64,000 nucleotides of DNA from Salmonella bongori NCTC 12419 (GCF_000252995.1 NC_015761.1:744001-808000), one strand, 5' to 3'. Positions 43,399 to 53,346 are shown, numbered from the stretch's first letter. Notes: generated from the letters alone by a model not told the origin. Translations and numbers: made by a program.

Positions 43399-44639
43399 CA
43401 GGGCTTCACTCCTGTATTTTCTGGATCAACGCGATCCTGGGTTTCCATTTCTGGCTGTGCAGGTGGGGGAACCTGCGCCAGATGCGGGGTATGCGCCGGA
43501 AGCCAGCCGACCAGCGCCGGGAAATGGCGTAAAAAGTGGAACGCTAGTACGCTTTTAGTCAGGTTCCACCAGGTGCGTTTCGGCAGCATAGACTCATCGA
43601 CCTGCTTACAATCATTCACGATAATGCCTTGTAGATTGTCGCGCAGAGTCTGGTTAAAGGTGCGATCATGAATAATCAGGTTAGCTTCAAGGTTGAGCGA
43701 CAGACTGAGCGGATCGAGGTTACTTGAGCCTACCGTGGCCCAGTGATCGTCCATGAGCGCCACTTTGCCGTGTAGCGGGCGGCGGCGATATTCATAAACC
43801 TGAACCCCCCCTTTCACCAGGTAGTTATAGAGCAGTCGTGCGCCCACTTTAACAATCGGCATGTCTGGCTCTCCCTGGACAATCAGTTTTACGCTCACGC
43901 CACGGCGGGCGGCCTTACGCATCGCATGGAGCAGACGGTAACCAGGGAAAAAATAAGCGTTAGCGATAATGACTTCACGTTTTGCTTGCGTCAGCATTTT
44001 CAGATAATGACGTTCGATATCGTCGCGGTGCTCTTCATTATCCCGCCAGACAAACAGAGCCTGTGCCTCGCCGGGGTGGCGGTTTTCTTCGGCCTGATGA
44101 TGGCGTTTCCACCAGCGGCGTGCCGGGCTTTGCCCCGGCAGGTTTTCTACTTCAAATTGCAGAATATCCGCCACTACCGGCCCTTCCACACGTACTGCAT
44201 AGTCTTGTTTCGCTTGCGGGCCGTAATCCGACATATGTTCTGCAGAATAGTTAATGCCGCCGACAAAGGCGATACGGTCATCAATCACCACAATTTTGCG
44301 GTGCATCCGGCGAAAAATATTGGTTCGCATTCCCAGCAGACGAGGGCGGGGATCGTAATAGCGGAAAATAACACCGGCAGCGGTAAGTTCACCGACAAAT
44401 GCGTCACTAAGATCGGGAGAGCCATAGCCATCAAGCAGTACTTCAGCTTTTACGCCGCGTTGCGCCGCTTTTAACAGAGCGCTGTGGAGTTTTTTGCCCA
44501 CTTCATCTTCAAACAAGATGAAGGTTTCCAGAATGATTTTTTGCTGTGCCTGAGCAATAGCCTCAAACACGGCAGGATAGAACTGGTCGCCATTTTCCAG
44601 TAGCTGAATTTGATTACCTTCACGCCAGCCGCATTTCAT
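43398..44639 (-). CDS. clsB: Cardiolipin synthase B
   Basis: 413 residues, phospholipase D superfamily. Two HKD motifs: HRKIVVIDDRIAFVGG (about 110) and HGKVALMDDHWATVGSSN (about 290). It joins phosphatidylglycerol units into cardiolipin at the inner membrane. Overlaps ybhP by 4 bases and ybhN by one. Confidence 0.94.
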   Translation of the reverse strand: MKCGWREGNQIQLLENGDQFYPAVFEAIAQAQQKIILETFILFEDEVGKKLHSALLKAAQRGVKAEVLLDGYGSPDLSDAFVGELTAAGVIFRYYDPRPRLLGMRTNIFRRMHRKIVVIDDRIAFVGGINYSAEHMSDYGPQAKQDYAVRVEGPVVADILQFEVENLPGQSPARRWWKRHHQAEENRHPGEAQALFVWRDNEEHRDDIERHYLKMLTQAKREVIIANAYFFPGYRLLHAMRKAARRGVSVKLIVQGEPDMPIVKVGARLLYNYLVKGGVQVYEYRRRPLHGKVALMDDHWATVGSSNLDPLSLSLNLEANLIIHDRTFNQTLRDNLQGIIVNDCKQVDESMLPKRTWWNLTKSVLAFHFLRHFPALVGWLPAHTPHLAQVPPPAQPEMETQDRVDPENTGVKP

Positions 44640-45394
44640 AGATGGATCTCCGCGCTAAGGGGGGCATGGTCTGATAAATGTCGCCAGTCTCGCAGCGGCA
44701 GCGCCGTAGGGGAACTGGCGTGGGCATTCTTGACATAAATACGATCGAGTCGCAGCAATGGCATACTCACCGGGAACGTGCGCGCCGGTCGGCCATAGGC
44801 GCGAGTAAATATCTCCTCCAGACCGGCTGCGTTTAATGGTCGATTGGCCTTTTGCCGCCAGTCGTTGAAGTCCCCGGCCACCAGTACCGGTTCCGATTCG
44901 GGCAAGGCATTTACCCATTCCGCCAGCAGAGTTAACTGTGCCTGGCGATGACTTTCCCGCAGGCCAAGGTGAACGCACATGACGTGAATAGGGTGTTGCA
45001 GCATGGGCGGTGTAATACGGCAATAGAGCACGCCGCGCTTTTCACTGCCGCCAATCGAGACATCTCGATTTTCGTAGTATTCAATGGGATAGCGAGAAAG
45101 TACTGCGTTACCGTGATGGCCCTCCGGATAGACCGCATTGCGACCATAGGCGAAATCGCTCCACATGGTATCGGCCAAAAATTCATAATGCGTGGTGTCC
45201 GGCCAGTTTTCGATATGCAGTGGATGTACCTCATGCGCACCCATCACTTCTTGCAGACAGACAATATCGGCGCCGACCGTTCTGACAGCGTCGCGCAACT
45301 CCGGCAGGATGAAGCGTTTATTAAAGGCGGTAAAACCTTTGTGCGTGTTAATCGTGAGCACTTTGAATGAAAAATTTCGCGTGTGTTGAGTCAT
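44636..45394 (-). CDS. ybhP: Endonuclease/exonuclease/phosphatase-family protein YbhP
   Basis: 252 residues. EEP-fold motifs: INTHKGF, IVCLQEV, VAGDFNDW and the catalytic SDHAPLSAEI. No signal peptide. First gene of the ybhP-clsB-ybhN operon. Substrate unknown; the link to cardiolipin synthase hints at phospholipid rather than DNA. Confidence 0.9.
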   Translation of the reverse strand: MTQHTRNFSFKVLTINTHKGFTAFNKRFILPELRDAVRTVGADIVCLQEVMGAHEVHPLHIENWPDTTHYEFLADTMWSDFAYGRNAVYPEGHHGNAVLSRYPIEYYENRDVSIGGSEKRGVLYCRITPPMLQHPIHVMCVHLGLRESHRQAQLTLLAEWVNALPESEPVLVAGDFNDWRQKANRPLNAAGLEEIFTRAYGRPARTFPVSMPLLRLDRIYVKNAHASSPTALPLRDWRHLSDHAPLSAEIHL

Positions 45395-45526
45395 TTTCTT
45401 CCTGTCCGCGTCACTATCCTGATTGAAATAGTGTAGTCGTCGTCACAAAAAGATGCGGCCTTACGGAATTTTCCGTAAAGTTCGGTACTCTGAATAATTA
45501 GAGAAAAATCCTTCAGGAGAAAATCC

Positions 45527-45937
45527 ATGAAGTGGCAACAACGTGTTCGTGTCGCAACCGGCCTGGGTTGCTGGCAGATTATGTTGCATTTACTGGTCGT
45601 GGCGATGCTGGTAATCGGCTGGATGAGCGGCACATTAGTGCGCGTCGGCCTGGGATTATGCGTACTTTACGGCGTGACAGTACTGCTGATGCTGGCGTTA
45701 CAGCGCCATCATGAGCAGCGCTGGCGCGATGTGGCTGATGTGCTGGAAGAGCTTACCACGACCTGGTACTTTGGCACTGCGCTGATTGTCCTGTGGCTGC
45801 TGTCCCGCGTTCTGCAAAATAATATCTTATTGGCGCTGGCGGGGCTGGCTATCCTGGCCGGGCCCGCCGTGGTGTCATTACTGGCGAAAGATAAAAAGCT
45901 ACATGACTTTGCGTCTAAACATCGCATACGCCGCTGA
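45527..45937 (+). CDS. ybhQ: Inner-membrane protein YbhQ
   Basis: 136 residues with four hydrophobic helices and a basic C-terminus (DKKLHDFASKHRIRR). Conserved in enterobacteria, function unknown. The last 39 bases overlap the 3' end of ybhR on the opposite strand. Confidence 0.88.
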   Translation: MKWQQRVRVATGLGCWQIMLHLLVVAMLVIGWMSGTLVRVGLGLCVLYGVTVLLMLALQRHHEQRWRDVADVLEELTTTWYFGTALIVLWLLSRVLQNNILLALAGLAILAGPAVVSLLAKDKKLHDFASKHRIRR

Positions 45938-47005
45938 ACCCGTAGTGGCCGCTATCACCAGTAGCGGCCACAAACTTCCCCAGACTATCCTGAGACTCGC
46001 GTCCTTGAGATAGATTTGTTTGGTAATATCGGTAAAGTGACGGATAGGGTTTACCCACGTCAGATTTTGCAGCCAGACGGGCATATTTTCCACCGGTGAG
46101 ACATAGCCCGAGAGCAAAATAGCCGGCATCATAAAGACAAAAACGCCGATAAACGCCTGCTGTTGTGTGGCGCACAGCGATGAAATCAACAGGCCGAATC
46201 CGACCAGCGAGAGTCCGTAAATCACCATGGTAAAGTAAAATAGCGCCAGCGATCCGGCAAAGGGAATTTGATACGCCCAAATACCAATAGCCAGTACGAT
46301 TGTGGCCTGGAAGGTGGCGACAATCAACGCTGGTACCGCTTTACCAACGAAAATTTGCCAGGTGGTGAGCGGAGAGACCAGCAGTTGATCCAGCGTGCCC
46401 TGTTCACGTTCGCGGGCCACGGAAAGCGAAGTGACGATCATCACGCCGATAGTGGTGATCATGGCAATCAGCGACGGCACCACAAACCATTTGTAATCCA
46501 GGTTCGGGTTATACCAGTTACGCACCACCAGCTCGCTGTTGTTCGGTTTCGGTTTTCCATCCATCAACTCCTGCTGGTAATCTTTAACGATCTGCTGCAG
46601 ATAGTTAGCGGCGATCTGTGCGCTGTTAGAGTTACGTCCGTCGAGAATGAGTTGCATCGGCGCGGGCTGAAAGGTATCCAGATTCCGTGAAAAATCCGCC
46701 GGAAAACGCACCAACAGCAGCGCTTTTTGCGTATCAATCGTCGGTTGGATCTCCTGTGGACTGGCCAGTAACAGCACATGGGTAAACGCCTTCGCGCGGG
46801 CAAAGCGCTGCGTGAGTTCTACCGAATGTTTGCCGTTATCTTCGTTATAGATGGCGATGGTGGCATTAGTGACTTCAAGCGTTGCGGCAAAGGGAAACAG
46901 GATAACCTGAATCAGCACCGGCAAAATCAGGATGGCGCGGGTTTGCGGCTCGCGTAATAACGATTGCAGCTCTTTACGAATTAACGTCCATAAACGATGA
47001 AACAT
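45899..47005 (-). CDS. ybhR: ABC-2 type efflux permease YbhR
   Basis: 368 residues from MFHRLWTLIRKELQSLLREP. One N-terminal helix, a large periplasmic loop and five to six C-terminal helices; the ABC-2 signature AREREQGTLDQLLVSPL follows the second helix. Partner of YbhS and YbhF. An in-frame extension of 19 codons overlaps a REP sequence and is rejected. Confidence 0.93.
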   Translation of the reverse strand: MFHRLWTLIRKELQSLLREPQTRAILILPVLIQVILFPFAATLEVTNATIAIYNEDNGKHSVELTQRFARAKAFTHVLLLASPQEIQPTIDTQKALLLVRFPADFSRNLDTFQPAPMQLILDGRNSNSAQIAANYLQQIVKDYQQELMDGKPKPNNSELVVRNWYNPNLDYKWFVVPSLIAMITTIGVMIVTSLSVAREREQGTLDQLLVSPLTTWQIFVGKAVPALIVATFQATIVLAIGIWAYQIPFAGSLALFYFTMVIYGLSLVGFGLLISSLCATQQQAFIGVFVFMMPAILLSGYVSPVENMPVWLQNLTWVNPIRHFTDITKQIYLKDASLRIVWGSLWPLLVIAATTGSAAYAMFRRKVM

Positions 47006-47030
47006 GCCGTTATCCTCAGGTATGTCGTTT

Positions 47031-47061
47031 GTAGGCCTGATAAGCGTAGCGCTATCCGGCA
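47031..47061. repeat. REP element between ybhS and ybhR
   Basis: GTAGGCCTGATAAGCGTAGC followed by GCTATCCGGCA, a full REP unit, fills most of the 61-base gap within the cecR-ybhGFSR operon. Confidence 0.82.
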
Positions 47062-47066
47062 AATCC

Positions 47067-48197
47067 TTAGTCCAGCCGTCGTTTGGTTTTCAGCCATGTC
47101 AGACCAATAAACATCACCGCCGAGGCGATTAAAAACAGCACGTTAATCCCCAGTACCACCGGGATATTACCCGCCAGGAACAGACTTTGTAGAGTACTGA
47201 CAAAATAGCGCGCCGGAATAATATAGGTCACCGCGCGTATCACCGCAGGCATACTGTCTATCTGAAAGATAAAACCCGACAGCATAATTGATGGTAAAAA
47301 GGCGGCGTTGAGCGCCACTTGCGCGGCGTTAAATTGGTTGCGAGTGATGGTGGAAATTAACAGCCCCATTCCTAACGTACTCAGTAAAAACAGGCTGGTG
47401 ATAACAAACAGAATCAGCAGCGAACCGCGATAAGGGACGCCGAGAATAAATACCGATACCAGCATACAGAGCAGCATTGCCAGCATACCGAGAAAGTAAT
47501 AAGGAATAAGTTTACACAGTAGCAGTTCGATGCGCGTCACTTCGGTAGAGAGCAACGCCTCCATCGTACCGCGTTCCCATTCGCGGGCAACGACCAGCGA
47601 GGTCAGGATCGCGCCGATCACCGTCATAATGATAGTCACTGCGCCAGGAATAATAAAATGCTGGCTTATCGCCGCCGGGTTAAACCAATAGCGGGTCTGC
47701 ACGTCAATTAACGGCTCAAACGTTTCGCCGCGATCTTCCGCTCGCTGCATTTGCCAGATTTGCCAGATGCCCTCGACATAGCCCTGCACAAAGTTCGCGG
47801 TGTTCGGCTCGCTGCCGTCGGTAATCACCTGAATGGGGGCTGTATCATTGGTGCGCGCCATTTGTTGCGCAAAATCTACCGGGATCACCACCAGTCCGCG
47901 AATGTGTCCGGCCTGCATTTTTTCAATTAATTCATGTCTATTGTCGCTGATGGTGGCGTCGATATAGGGTGAACCGGTCATCGCATGCGTAAAGTCCAGC
48001 GCTTCCTGGCTCTGCTGTTCAAGCAGAATACCCACCCGAAGTTTGCTGGAGTCGAGGTTAATGCCGTAGCCGAAAATAAACAGCAATAACAGGGGGATCA
48101 CCACTGCAATCAGCCAGCTACTGGGATCGCGGACAATCTGACGCGTCTCTTTGACGCACAGAGCACGCACGCGGCGCCAGGAGAGAGACTTACTCAT
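47067..48197 (-). CDS. ybhS: ABC-2 type efflux permease YbhS
   Basis: 376 residues from MSKSLSWRRVRALCVKETRQ, same architecture as YbhR; ABC-2 signature AREWERGTMEALLSTEV. Its start overlaps the end of ybhF by 8 bases, so translation is coupled. Confidence 0.93.
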   Translation of the reverse strand: MSKSLSWRRVRALCVKETRQIVRDPSSWLIAVVIPLLLLFIFGYGINLDSSKLRVGILLEQQSQEALDFTHAMTGSPYIDATISDNRHELIEKMQAGHIRGLVVIPVDFAQQMARTNDTAPIQVITDGSEPNTANFVQGYVEGIWQIWQMQRAEDRGETFEPLIDVQTRYWFNPAAISQHFIIPGAVTIIMTVIGAILTSLVVAREWERGTMEALLSTEVTRIELLLCKLIPYYFLGMLAMLLCMLVSVFILGVPYRGSLLILFVITSLFLLSTLGMGLLISTITRNQFNAAQVALNAAFLPSIMLSGFIFQIDSMPAVIRAVTYIIPARYFVSTLQSLFLAGNIPVVLGINVLFLIASAVMFIGLTWLKTKRRLD

Positions 48198-49926
48198 GCG
48201 TATGCTCCTTATCCCAGTCATTGATGAGGGTGATAAAAGCCTGTTCCATTGTCGGATCGGTCTGCTCCTCATCGGCGGCCTGTGCTTTTAGATCGTCCGG
48301 CGTACCACTGGCGATCAATTTCCCCCGGTACACCAACCCGATACGATCACAATATTCCGCTTCATCCATAAAGTGGGTTGTCACCATTACTGTGACTCCT
48401 TTTTCCACCATGCTGTTAATATGCAGCCAAAATTCACGGCGGGTAAGAGGATCGACGCCGGATGTTGGTTCATCGAGGAATAAAATATCCGGTTCGTGCA
48501 TCAGCGAGCAGGCCAGCGCCAGACGCTGTTTAAAGCCCAACGGCAGGGCATCGGTGGGATGCGACGCAATGCTTTTCAGACCAAAGGCTTCGCTCATGCG
48601 CTGAATTTTTTCATTCTGCACGCGGCCCCGCAGGCCATAAACACCGGAGAAAAAACGCAGGTTTTGCTCCACTGTCAGGTTGCCGTACAGCGAGAATTTT
48701 TGCGCCATATAGCCCAGATGCTGACGGGCTTTGCCTGAGCTGACTTTAAGATCCATATCCAGCACCAGCGCCTTCCCGGAAGTCGGCACCAGCAGGCCGC
48801 ACATCATTTTAAACGTGGTGGATTTACCGGCACCATTCGGACCGAGCAGGCCAAAAATTTCACCGCGTTGTACTACGAAGTTAACGTGATCTGTCGCCGC
48901 GAAATCGCCAAATTTTTTCGTCAGTTCTTTTGCTTCAATCACCGTTTCGCCGGGTGTACCTTCTACGGTATGCAAAATAGCGCCGAGCGGGGATTCCGAG
49001 GTGCCGGCTCCGCCCAGCAGATCGATAAACGCATCTTCAAAGCGCGGCGCGGTTTCGTTGAGGATGATTTCCGGCATACCGTCGGCCTGGCGAATCTCAT
49101 CTGCGGTTGCCTCTTTTTTCAGGATTAGGCGTACTGACCTTCCCTGAATCATACCGTCGCTTACCTGCGGTAACCTGAGCGCCCGCTGTAATAACTTACG
49201 GTTGTTCTCCTGTGGACTGCTTGCCAGGAAGCTGCGTCCGGCCATGGTTTGCGTCAGCGCTTTAGGTTCGCCCTGATACAACAACTCGCCTTCATTCATT
49301 AGCAGCACGTCGCGGCACTGTTCGGCTTCATCCAGATAGGAGGTGCTCCATAAAATCAGCATTCCGTCGCCCGCCAGTTCGTGGACCATTTGCCACAGTT
49401 CGCGGCGCGAGATTGGGTCAACGCCAACGCCCGGCTCATCCAGCAGCAGGACTTTGGGTTCGCCAACCAGCGTACAGGCCAGCCCCAGTTTTTGCTTCAT
49501 CCCGCCGGACAATTTCCCCGCCAGACGACCGGTGAACGGACCGAGCGCAGTAAACGCTAACAAACGGGCAAATGTTTGTTCCCGTATCTCGCCGGTAACG
49601 CTGCGCAAATCGGCATAGAGAGTAAGGTTCTCCATGACGGTAAGATCTTCATACAAGCCGAATTTCTGTGGCATATAGCCCAGAACCGCATGCAGCTCAC
49701 TGTCGTTTTGTATTGGGTCGAAGCCCAGCACAGATGCGCTGCCGTCATCGGCTTTGAGCAGACCCGCCAGCATACGCATTAGCGTGGTTTTTCCTGCGCC
49801 GTCCGGCCCTACCAGCCCGGTGACATAACCGGAATGAATGGTACAGTCGAGCGGGGCGACGGCGGGTTTATCCATTCCCGCGAAGCGCTTCGTCAGACCG
49901 TGCAGCGTAATGACGGCCTCACTCAT
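48190..49926 (-). CDS. ybhF: Double ABC ATPase YbhF of the YbhFSR exporter
   Basis: 578 residues with two complete ABC domains: GPDGAGKTT / LSGGMKQK / VLLLDEP and GPNGAGKST / LGFKQRLA / ILFLDEP. Energises YbhR/YbhS. E. coli YbhFSR affects cefoperazone, tetracycline and sodium/lithium handling. Start MSEAVITLHG gives the family length and overlaps ybhG by 8 bases. Confidence 0.94.
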   Translation of the reverse strand: MSEAVITLHGLTKRFAGMDKPAVAPLDCTIHSGYVTGLVGPDGAGKTTLMRMLAGLLKADDGSASVLGFDPIQNDSELHAVLGYMPQKFGLYEDLTVMENLTLYADLRSVTGEIREQTFARLLAFTALGPFTGRLAGKLSGGMKQKLGLACTLVGEPKVLLLDEPGVGVDPISRRELWQMVHELAGDGMLILWSTSYLDEAEQCRDVLLMNEGELLYQGEPKALTQTMAGRSFLASSPQENNRKLLQRALRLPQVSDGMIQGRSVRLILKKEATADEIRQADGMPEIILNETAPRFEDAFIDLLGGAGTSESPLGAILHTVEGTPGETVIEAKELTKKFGDFAATDHVNFVVQRGEIFGLLGPNGAGKSTTFKMMCGLLVPTSGKALVLDMDLKVSSGKARQHLGYMAQKFSLYGNLTVEQNLRFFSGVYGLRGRVQNEKIQRMSEAFGLKSIASHPTDALPLGFKQRLALACSLMHEPDILFLDEPTSGVDPLTRREFWLHINSMVEKGVTVMVTTHFMDEAEYCDRIGLVYRGKLIASGTPDDLKAQAADEEQTDPTMEQAFITLINDWDKEHTHE

Positions 49927-50914
49927 GCCTTGCCTCGTCATTAAATTTGACCGTGACAGGCATCCCCTGGCGTAACGCCTCGTCTGCATCGGTAACGACA
50001 ATACGCAGGCGGTAGACCAGATCGGTACGCAGGTCCGGCGTTTCGACGGTTTTCGGCGTGAATTCCGCGGTTGGCGAAACGAAGCCTATTTTTCCATGAT
50101 AAGGTTTATCCGGGCGGCCATCGGTATAAAGCAGAATTTCGCGTCCTGGTTGCGTCTGGCTAAGATGACGTTCATCGACATAGGCGCGCACCCAGACTGG
50201 ACGGGTCAATGATAGCGTCAATACCGTGCTGCCGGCATTCAGCATACTGCCGGGTTCTACTGCGCGGGTGAGCAACGTACCGTTAGAAGGCGCGATAAGC
50301 GTAGTGTCCTGCAAATCAAGCTGTGCCTGCGCCAGTTGAGCTTTCGCTTGTTCCAGGCTGGCTTTCGCCTGGGCGATGTCCTGTTCGCGATTACCACTGC
50401 GATATTGACTGAGTTTATCCTGCGCGGATTTCAGCGTCGCCTGCGCCTGATCGCGCGACGAACGGGCATTTTCCAGATCGTTAGCGGAGATGGTGCGGCT
50501 TTTCCATAGCCCCAGTTGACGGTTATAAAAGTTCTGCGCGTAGTCATAGGCGGCTTGCGCTTGTCTTACCGCGGCGGCGGTCTGGGCTATCTCTTCATCA
50601 CGATAGCCTGCCAGCATCAAATCATATTGTGCCTGAGCGACGGAGACGCCCGCTTTGGCCTGCATTAGCGCGTTTTCATACGGCGCGTGATCCAGTTCAC
50701 CGAGCACCTGCCCGGCTTTGATGGCATCGCCTTCATCCACCTTTAGCGACGCCAGCCTGCCGCCGACGCGAAAGCTAATATTGACGGTACGAATATCGAC
50801 ATTACCGTACAATGTCAGCCCATCGTCCTGCCGACTTTGATACCACCAGGTTCCACCGGCAATCACCGCGACGATAGTGGCGATGGCCAGTCCGATAACG
50901 ACAGGTTTTTTCAT
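49919..50914 (-). CDS. ybhG: HlyD-family membrane fusion protein YbhG
   Basis: 331 residues. An N-terminal membrane anchor (VVIGLAIATIVAVIAGGTWW), a lipoyl half-motif, a long coiled-coil hairpin rich in Ala, Gln and Glu (about 85-205), then a beta-barrel domain. It bridges YbhFSR to the outer membrane channel. The ATG shares a base with the cecR stop. Confidence 0.94.
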   Translation of the reverse strand: MKKPVVIGLAIATIVAVIAGGTWWYQSRQDDGLTLYGNVDIRTVNISFRVGGRLASLKVDEGDAIKAGQVLGELDHAPYENALMQAKAGVSVAQAQYDLMLAGYRDEEIAQTAAAVRQAQAAYDYAQNFYNRQLGLWKSRTISANDLENARSSRDQAQATLKSAQDKLSQYRSGNREQDIAQAKASLEQAKAQLAQAQLDLQDTTLIAPSNGTLLTRAVEPGSMLNAGSTVLTLSLTRPVWVRAYVDERHLSQTQPGREILLYTDGRPDKPYHGKIGFVSPTAEFTPKTVETPDLRTDLVYRLRIVVTDADEALRQGMPVTVKFNDEARHE

Positions 50915-51588
50915 CAGTCCAAACTCCTTTGCGTTAAACCTTGCAGAATGAGATCGATATGGCAGGTTACCGTCTGGTAAATCAGCTCCGCTTTTTCTTC
51001 ATCGAACTGCGGCCAGCCGGTACGTAACAGAATAGTTTCTTTGCCGAGACGAAACGCCAGCACTTCGCCAATTAAGGCATGGGTGTGCAAAATCATGCGG
51101 GTATCACTGGCGTCACAGCCGGTATAAGCGGCAATTAATCGTGTCAGATGCGTATGCAGCGGGTCGATAACCTGGGCATGAACCAGCTGATAGGCCGCCG
51201 TGGGAGAGAGCTGCTCGCGTGAAATAAATTTGCTCAGGTTAACGGTGTGCTCCTGGGTTAGCAGCATAATCATATTTTTACAGGCGAGTAGAATCAGCTC
51301 GCGGATAGCATCCCGGTCAGGCTCAGGCTGGCTAAACAGACGTTCCGCCGCTTCAGCATGGGGGCGAAATTTTTCGCCAAGAAAGTCAGCGATCCACTGA
51401 GCGCAGGCAAGGTATAAATCCTCTTTTGAGCCGAAATAATAAGTAATGGCGGCAATGTTTTGCCCCGCCAGAGCGGCGATGTCACGCGTGGTGGCATGCA
51501 AGCCATACTCGCCAAACTGCGCCAGCGCGGCGGCAATTAACTGACTTTTGGCCTGTTCGCCTTTGGTTGTCGTTGTGGGAGTATTCAT
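50914..51588 (-). CDS. cecR: TetR-family regulator CecR
   Basis: 224 residues from MNTPTTTTKGEQAKSQL. TetR helix-turn-helix about 15-60 (LAQFGEYGLHATTRDIAALAG, NIAAITYYFGSKEDLY), then a DUF1956 ligand domain. In E. coli it represses ybhGFSR and rhlE. The operator palindrome lies just 10 bases upstream of the start. First gene of the operon. Confidence 0.93.
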   Translation of the reverse strand: MNTPTTTTKGEQAKSQLIAAALAQFGEYGLHATTRDIAALAGQNIAAITYYFGSKEDLYLACAQWIADFLGEKFRPHAEAAERLFSQPEPDRDAIRELILLACKNMIMLLTQEHTVNLSKFISREQLSPTAAYQLVHAQVIDPLHTHLTRLIAAYTGCDASDTRMILHTHALIGEVLAFRLGKETILLRTGWPQFDEEKAELIYQTVTCHIDLILQGLTQRSLD

Positions 51589-51597
51589 CACACGCCT

Positions 51598-51625
51598 AAT
51601 CTTAATCAATCGATTGATTAAGATT
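51598..51625. promoter_or_regulatory. CecR operator, 28-bp perfect palindrome
   Basis: Left arm AATCTTAATCAATC, right arm GATTGATTAAGATT, no mismatch and no spacer. It sits between the cecR start and rhlE, 190 bases from the latter, so one dimer pair could control both directions. Confidence 0.88.
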
Positions 51626-51815
51626 ATGACTGATAAGGGTTCTTGTCCAGTGTGGATGATTATTTTGTCTCTGCCACCTTACGGGATAATTTATGCGCCG
51701 CATCACAAAAACTGCTACACTCCGCCTCTTCATGACACTGTGGTTTTTGTCATTCCAAATTTAAGTATCTCCCTGAAAACTACACCGGGAACGGTCGGGG
51801 CGGTTCGGAGTAGTT

Positions 51816-53171
51816 ATGTCTTTTGATTCCCTGGGTTTACATCCTGATATTTTGCGCGCCATCGCCGGGCAGGGTTACCGTGAACCGACCCCCATTCAGC
51901 AGCAGGCGATTCCCGCCGTACTGGAAGGCCGCGACCTGATGGCCAGCGCGCAGACCGGCACCGGTAAAACCGCTGGTTTTTCACTGCCGTTATTACAGCA
52001 TCTGATTACTCAACAACCACATGCGAAGGGACGTCGTCCGGTGCGGGCGCTGATCCTCACTCCGACTCGCGAACTGGCGGCGCAGATTGGCGAAAACATC
52101 CGCGATTACAGTCAGTATCTCAACATTCGCTCGCTGGTCGTTTTCGGCGGCGTGAGCATCAATCCGCAGATGATGAAACTGCGTGGTGGGGTCGATGTGC
52201 TGGTGGCAACGCCGGGGCGCCTGCTCGATCTGGAACATCAGAATGCTGTGAAGCTGGATCAGGTAGAAATTCTGGTGCTGGACGAGGCCGACCGGATGCT
52301 GGATATGGGCTTTATCCACGATATTCGCCGCGTGCTGGCAAAACTGCCGCCGAAGCGTCAGAACCTGCTATTTTCTGCGACCTTCTCTGACGATATTAAA
52401 GCGCTTGCCGAAAAGCTGCTGCATAACCCGCTGGAAATTGAAGTGGCGCGCCGTAATACCGCCTCTGAGCAGGTCACACAGCATGTCCATTTTGTCGATA
52501 AAAAACGCAAACGCGAACTGCTGTCACAAATGATAGGTCAGGGTAACTGGCAACAGGTGCTGGTCTTCACCCGCACCAAGCATGGCGCGAACCATCTGGC
52601 GGAACAGCTAAATAAAGACGGTATTCGCAGCGCGGCGATCCACGGTAATAAATCGCAGGGCGCACGTACTCGCGCATTGGCCGATTTTAAATCCGGCGAT
52701 ATTCGCGTGCTGGTGGCGACCGACATTGCTGCGCGTGGCCTCGATATCGAAGAGTTGCCGCACGTGGTCAACTATGAGTTGCCAAATGTGCCGGAAGATT
52801 ACGTACACCGGATTGGCCGTACCGGTCGCGCGGCGGCAACCGGCGAAGCGCTGTCGCTGGTCTGTGTTGACGAGCACAAGCTGTTACGTGATATTGAAAA
52901 GCTGCTGAAAAAAGAGATCCCACGTATCGCTATTCCGGGTTATGAACCCGATCCGTCAATCAAAGCGGAGCCAATTCAGAACGGTCGCCAGCAGCGTGGC
53001 GGCGGTGGTCGCGGCCACGGGCAGGGCGGCGCAGGCCGTGGCCAGCAGCCGCGTCGTCAGGACGGCGGCGCGCCGAAGGCGAAAGCCAAACCGCGTACTG
53101 GCGAGGGGAAATCTGCTGGCGACAAAGCCCGTCCGCCGCGCCGTCCGCGTAGAATTACCCCCGCACAATAA
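51816..53171 (+). CDS. rhlE: DEAD-box ATP-dependent RNA helicase RhlE
   Basis: 451 residues. Motifs: Q motif near EPTPIQQQAIP, motif I AQTGTGKT, Ib TPGR, II DEAD, III SAT, V ATDIAARGLDI, VI HRIGRTGRA. The C-terminal 75 residues are a basic, Gly/Arg-rich RNA-binding tail. Assists ribosome assembly and RNA turnover. Confidence 0.95.
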   Translation: MSFDSLGLHPDILRAIAGQGYREPTPIQQQAIPAVLEGRDLMASAQTGTGKTAGFSLPLLQHLITQQPHAKGRRPVRALILTPTRELAAQIGENIRDYSQYLNIRSLVVFGGVSINPQMMKLRGGVDVLVATPGRLLDLEHQNAVKLDQVEILVLDEADRMLDMGFIHDIRRVLAKLPPKRQNLLFSATFSDDIKALAEKLLHNPLEIEVARRNTASEQVTQHVHFVDKKRKRELLSQMIGQGNWQQVLVFTRTKHGANHLAEQLNKDGIRSAAIHGNKSQGARTRALADFKSGDIRVLVATDIAARGLDIEELPHVVNYELPNVPEDYVHRIGRTGRAAATGEALSLVCVDEHKLLRDIEKLLKKEIPRIAIPGYEPDPSIKAEPIQNGRQQRGGGGRGHGQGGAGRGQQPRRQDGGAPKAKAKPRTGEGKSAGDKARPPRRPRRITPAQ

Positions 53172-53189
53172 ATTTTATTGCGCAAAAAT

Positions 53190-53277
53190 ACCGGATGGCG
53201 TTAATGCTTATCCGGCCTACGGACTATGCCAATCCGTAGGCCGGATCAGGTGCCTGCGTCACTACCCGGCAAAATCC
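53190..53277. repeat. BIME between rhlE and dinG
   Basis: CCGGATGGCGTTAATGCTTA with TCCGGCCTACGGA, followed by the inverted TCCGTAGGCCGGATCAGG, and a third partial copy ending ACCCGGCA. Probably acts in the 3' end of rhlE mRNA. Confidence 0.8.
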
Positions 53278-53346
53278 CCCTCGCGTTGCGAGCCGCCTTC
53301 CACAAGCGGCAAAAAAGGTACTTCCTGAGGCTGAAATGTGCCACAA

